Part shown: positions 13,617-16,313 of the stretch, one piece after another
How the letters are laid out: each line of letters starts with the position of its first letter
How positions within the stretch are numbered: the first letter of the stretch is position 1
Assembly: GCA_023389745.1 (NCBI GenBank)
Contig: JAEWED010000165.1
Coordinates: forward strand, 1 to 16,313
Origin: Actinomycetes bacterium
Lineage (GTDB): Bacteria > Actinomycetota > Acidimicrobiia > Acidimicrobiales > Microtrichaceae
Direction of reading: 5' to 3'
Length of the DNA stretch: 16,313 nt
Notes under the pieces: model-generated
Told to the model about the DNA's origin: nothing
Database searches by the model: none
The model's input: only the letters and a program-made list of their open reading frames with translations
Position numbers and translations under genes: made by a program

Positions 13617-14663
13617 ATGACGAATCGCTCCAGCCTCGGCACCCGCGTCGCGACCCGACTGCTCGGACTGCCCGACCCGGTGATCGACCGGATGATCGGG
13701 GCCCCGCCGGTGGTGCTCGACGGTCGGGTCCTCAACCGGCGGGTGCAGGCGATGCTCGCCGCCAGTGCCCGGCTGGGGCTCGACACCGACCCCGAGGCGA
13801 CCGCGGCGGAGCGCCGAGCGTCGCTGCGACGCTCCACGAGCCTCGGCATGCCGCTGCGCCAGGGCATCTACGTCACCGACCGACGGGTGCCCGGACCGGC
13901 CGGATGGATCCCGCTGCGGGTCTACCGCCGGTTCGGGCTGCCCGACGGGTCGCCCGCGATCGTCTACCTGCACGGTGGCGGCTGGTGCGCGGGTGATCTC
14001 GACACCCACGAGGGCACCTGCCGGCTGCTCGCCGATGCGAGCGAGTGCGTCGTCATCTCGGTCGACTACCGCCTCGCCCCCGAGCACGTCTTCCCCGCCG
14101 CGGTCGACGACGCCGTGGCCGCCTACCGCTGGGTGCACGACCACGCCGGCGAGCTGTCGATCGAGCCGGGCCGTGTCGGGGTGATGGGTGACAGCGCGGG
14201 CGCCAACCTCGCCGCGGTGATCGCCCAGGTCACCCGCGACACCGACGTGCCGGCGCCGGTCGCGCAGTGCCTGGTCTATCCGGTGACCGACGCCCGGATG
14301 CGCGAGCAGTCCCACCGCACCTTCGCCGAGGGCTTCTTCCTGACCAGGTCCTCGATCGAGTGGTACCGAGCGCAGTACCTGCCCGACGCCGCGGACTGGG
14401 ACTCGCCGCTGGCGTCGCCGCTCGAGCAGGCGGACCTGACCGGCGTCGCGCCGGCCATCGTCGTGACCGCCGGCTTCGACCCGCTGCGCGACGAGGGCCT
14501 GCGCTACGCCGAACGCCTCGTGGACGCCGGGGTGCCGGTGCGCTACCGCTGCTACGACGACATGGTGCACGGGTTCTTCGGCATGGGCGTGCTGCCCGAC
14601 GGCATGGAGCTCGCCACCGAGATCTCCTTCGGCATGGGCGAGCTCATGCACGACGTGCCCTGA
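13617..14663 (+). CDS. HSL-family alpha/beta hydrolase (esterase/lipase)
   Basis: 348 residues from ATG 13617. Oxyanion motif H119-G-G-G122 (YLHGGGWCAGDL), nucleophile elbow G191-D-S193-A-G195, acid Asp288 in GFDPLRDEG and base His318 in MVHGFFGM make a complete triad of the hormone-sensitive-lipase family. YRLAPEHVFPAAVDDA is the usual family signature after the oxyanion hole. The first 90 residues form an N-terminal cap, somewhat longer than in bacterial carboxylesterases. No signal peptide is evident, so action on short- to medium-chain esters in the cytosol is expected. Upstream sequence suggests a leaderless transcript. Members of this family (LipN/LipW-type in mycobacteria) sit in lipid-catabolic loci; the neighbouring amidohydrolase has its own operator, so the two genes need not be co-transcribed. 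Confidence 0.92.
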   Translation: MTNRSSLGTRVATRLLGLPDPVIDRMIGAPPVVLDGRVLNRRVQAMLAASARLGLDTDPEATAAERRASLRRSTSLGMPLRQGIYVTDRRVPGPAGWIPLRVYRRFGLPDGSPAIVYLHGGGWCAGDLDTHEGTCRLLADASECVVISVDYRLAPEHVFPAAVDDAVAAYRWVHDHAGELSIEPGRVGVMGDSAGANLAAVIAQVTRDTDVPAPVAQCLVYPVTDARMREQSHRTFAEGFFLTRSSIEWYRAQYLPDAADWDSPLASPLEQADLTGVAPAIVVTAGFDPLRDEGLRYAERLVDAGVPVRYRCYDDMVHGFFGMGVLPDGMELATEISFGMGELMHDVP

Positions 14664-14720
14664 GCACTCCCGTCCCCGGGGGCCGAGCCGGTTCGCGGCG
14701 TTCCGTGGTGCCGTCGGCGC

Positions 14721-14748
14721 TACCGTGACGACGAGAACCTGTTCTCGT
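14721..14748 (+). promoter_or_regulatory. KstR-like operator overlapping a candidate promoter
   Basis: ACGAGAACCTGTTCTCGT (14731-14748) has perfect 8-bp arms around CT. It contains the AAC-nn-GTT core of the KstR cholesterol-regulator operator (TnnAACnnGTTnnA as known from mycobacteria), but with G and C at the two flanking T/A positions. TACCGT at 14721-14726 is a possible -10 just upstream, so a bound repressor would cover the start of transcription. It lies 42 bp before the ATG at 14791. Confidence 0.6.
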
Positions 14749-14790
14749 TTCCGACACGCCCCGACGGGGCGACGACGCCGGGGGGCCCAC

Positions 14791-16050
14791 ATGACGATGA
14801 CGACCGATGCCGCGACCGCGACCGGGACGGCGAGCGGGGCCGCCGGGTCGACCGACTCCGGCCGCTACACGATCATCTCGTCCGACTGCCACGCGGGTGC
14901 CAGCCACGAGATGTACCGCGAGTACCTCGACCCGGCGTACCTCGACGACTTCGACGCCTGGCGGGCGAAGTACCGCAACCCCTTCCGCGACCTGCAGGAG
15001 GCCGACGGCGGACGGGTGCGCAACTGGGACGACGAGCGCCGCATCGGCGACCTCGAGGCCGACGGCATCGTCGGTGAGGTCGTCTTCCCCAACACCGTGC
15101 CGCCGTTCTTCCCGAGCTTCGTGCTCTTCGCACGGCCGCCCCGCCCCGAGGAGTTCGAGCACCGCCTCGCCGGCATCCGTGCCCACAACCGCTGGATGGC
15201 CGACTGGTGCTCGCGGTACCCGGAGCGGCGTGCCGGCATCGGTCAGGTCTTCCTGAACGACGTCGACGAGGCGATCAAGGACGTCCGCTGGATCAAGGAG
15301 AACGGTCTGCGCGGCGGCATCCTGCTGGGCTCGGTCCCGCCCGACGTCGACTACGTGAAGCCGCTCTACGACCCGATCTACGACCCGCTGTGGGCCGTGT
15401 GCGAAGAGCTCGAGGTGCCGATCAACAGCCACGGCGGCACCGGTTCACCCGACTACGGCCGCTACCACGCCTCTGCCCTGCTGTTCATCGCCGAGGTGAG
15501 CTTCTACTCGCAGCGACCGTTCGTGCAGCTGCTGCTCTCGGGTGTCTTCGAACGGTTCCCTCGGCTCAAGTTCGTGATGACCGAGCTGGGCACGTCGTGG
15601 ATCCCCCCGATGCTCGAACAGCTCGACCGGCACCTGGGCCAGATCCGCGACACCGGACGCATCGGCGAGCTGCGCTTCGACCCGGAGCACATCCTGCCGC
15701 TGAGCGCGACCGAGTACTTCCGCCGGAACTGCTGGGTCGGCGCGAGCATGCCGAGCGCGGAGGACGCCGCCGCCCGCGAGCTGATCGGCGCGGACCGCAT
15801 GATGTGGGGCAGCGACTACCCCCACAACGAGGGCACGTTCCCCCACACCCGTGAGGCGATCCGACAGCGCTTCAGCGACGTGGACGAGACCTCGATGCGC
15901 GCCCTGCTCGGCGGGAACGCCGCCGATCTCTACGGGTTCGACCTGGACGCGCTCGCACCGATCGCGCAGCGGGTGGGGCCGACGGTCGAGGAGCTGCGGG
16001 TGCCCCTGACCGAGCTGCCCGACGACCCCAGCGAGGCGCTGCTGCGATGA
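14791..16050 (+). CDS. Amidohydrolase family 2 (ACMSD-like) protein, second copy
   Basis: 419 residues from ATG 14791, preceded by GGGGGG 5 nt upstream; a longer in-frame GTG/ATG start lies across the operator and is rejected. Metal-site residues: D32-C-H34 in SSDCHAGAS, His214 in INSHGGTGSPDYG, Asp342 in GSDYPHNEGTFPHT with His345. FERFPRLKFVMTELGTSWIPPML and the terminal NAADLYGFD are typical of COG2159 amidohydrolases. The reaction is likely a metal-dependent decarboxylation or hydrolysis, as for its paralogue at 10950, with which it shares fold and the GSD(W/Y)PH end but clearly differs in loops, so a different substrate is probable. The preceding KstR-like palindrome hints at control by a TetR-type regulator responding to a lipid- or steroid-CoA. 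Confidence 0.9.
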   Translation: MTMTTDAATATGTASGAAGSTDSGRYTIISSDCHAGASHEMYREYLDPAYLDDFDAWRAKYRNPFRDLQEADGGRVRNWDDERRIGDLEADGIVGEVVFPNTVPPFFPSFVLFARPPRPEEFEHRLAGIRAHNRWMADWCSRYPERRAGIGQVFLNDVDEAIKDVRWIKENGLRGGILLGSVPPDVDYVKPLYDPIYDPLWAVCEELEVPINSHGGTGSPDYGRYHASALLFIAEVSFYSQRPFVQLLLSGVFERFPRLKFVMTELGTSWIPPMLEQLDRHLGQIRDTGRIGELRFDPEHILPLSATEYFRRNCWVGASMPSAEDAAARELIGADRMMWGSDYPHNEGTFPHTREAIRQRFSDVDETSMRALLGGNAADLYGFDLDALAPIAQRVGPTVEELRVPLTELPDDPSEALLR

Positions 16051-16086
16051 TCCCGGCGGCGGCACTCCTTCGGGACTCCCCGCCGG

Positions 16087-16150
16087 ACCGTCCCGAAAAA
16101 CTGGACGCTTGACCCAAGGTCAGCAGAAGTGTCCTGTTTTCCGGGACGGT
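16087..16150. repeat. 64-bp inverted repeat between convergent genes
   Basis: Arms 16087-16106 and 16131-16150 match 18 of 20 positions (ACCGTCCCGAAAAACTGGAC against the complement of GTCCTGTTTTCCGGGACGGT). The 24-nt loop contains a second inverted repeat, TGACC-CAA-GGTCA (16110-16122). It lies 37 bp after the amidohydrolase stop and 38 bp before the stop of the minus-strand gene, so it may act as a bidirectional terminator, but length and A/T-rich inner arms also fit a small palindromic mobile repeat. Confidence 0.75.
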
Positions 16151-16188
16151 GTCGGGAGCGTCTGGGCAGGGGTGTCGACGTGCTGGGC

Positions 16189-16313
16189 TCAGCTGCCCGC
16201 AGTCGGTGCCGGGTCGGCCGCCGCGATCGGCGGAGCGGCAGCAGCGGTATCGTCGGCGTGCTCCGCCACGTTGGCCAGCTCGTCCTCGGGCAGGTCGAGC
16301 TCCATCGGCAGGT
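16189..16313 (-). CDS. Unrecognised protein, C-terminal end (partial)
   Basis: On the minus strand a frame is open from the window edge to TGA at 16191-16189, giving 40 residues: an acidic stretch MELDLPEDELANVAEHADD followed by an Ala/Pro-rich tail ending PAPTAGS. Coding direction is supported by G/C at most third positions and by convergence with 14791-16050 across the inverted repeat. The tail looks disordered. I cannot name a family; the rest of the gene lies to the right of the window. Confidence 0.5.
   Translation of the reverse strand, partial: LPMELDLPEDELANVAEHADDTAAAAPPIAAADPAPTAGS

Noticed and set aside
12041..13867. 608-codon minus-strand open frame
   Set aside because: Antisense to the lipoprotein and parts of its neighbours, low complexity, no RBS or motif.
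1..16313. tRNA, rRNA or transposase genes
   Set aside because: No cloverleaf-like segment, rRNA core sequence or DDE-type transposase motif was found on reading both strands.

Overview
The window is a high-GC (roughly 70% by eye) chromosomal segment from an actinobacterium. The strong GC/GTC/CTC codon bias, a Lys/Ala/Pro-tailed HBHA- or PhaF-like protein, FadD19-type acyl-CoA synthetase, KstR-like operator and tandem amidohydrolase-2 enzymes fit an environmental actinobacterium. Class Acidimicrobiia (Ilumatobacter-like) is my best guess, but that is an inference from gene style, not from a marker gene. No rRNA, tRNA, CRISPR array, transposase or phage gene was seen.

Layout. 1-204 is the 3' end of a leishmanolysin-like metallopeptidase. 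314-892 (+) encodes a histone-H1-like/phasin-like protein with a long KKAPA tail; it converges on a small helical lipoprotein (1030-1500, -) across a perfect 28-bp palindrome. 1731-2930 (+) is a sterol desaturase/fatty acid hydroxylase-family membrane enzyme and 3096-4238 (+) a thiolase. The thiolase converges on a minus-strand pair, SDR dehydrogenase (6402-5629) then aminoglycoside-phosphotransferase-like kinase (5531-4377), with two back-to-back hairpin terminators between them. Divergent from the SDR is a FadD19-like acyl-CoA synthetase (6529-8214). A solitary AbiEi-like/DUF559-like protein (8445-9359) lies between two pairs of hairpin repeats. A lipoprotein serine hydrolase of the beta-lactamase fold (10827-9526, -) is divergent from an amidohydrolase-2 protein (10950-12134). 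Then come a secreted lipoprotein of unknown function (12377-13558), an HSL-type alpha/beta hydrolase (13617-14663) and a second amidohydrolase-2 protein (14791-16050). A long inverted repeat (16087-16150) separates the last from the 3' end of an unrecognised minus-strand gene (16189-16313).

How the genes may work together. Thiolase, SDR, acyl-CoA synthetase and the ACAD11-like kinase are the usual parts of actinobacterial lipid, steroid or cyclic-substrate catabolism through CoA thioesters; the hydrolases and amidohydrolases could feed or open substrates. A perfect-arm palindrome with the AACnnGTT core of KstR-type operators in front of the second amidohydrolase supports a lipid/steroid regulon, but the true substrate cannot be read from the sequence.

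The most unusual signals are non-coding: four 46-bp hairpin repeats arranged as two pairs with the same 49-bp period on either side of the DUF559-like gene; a hairpin block shared by the leaders of two lipoprotein genes at nearly the same distance from the start codon; twin terminators with an identical 20-bp core; a triplicated 27-bp SDR 3' end; and the 64-bp inverted repeat near the right edge.
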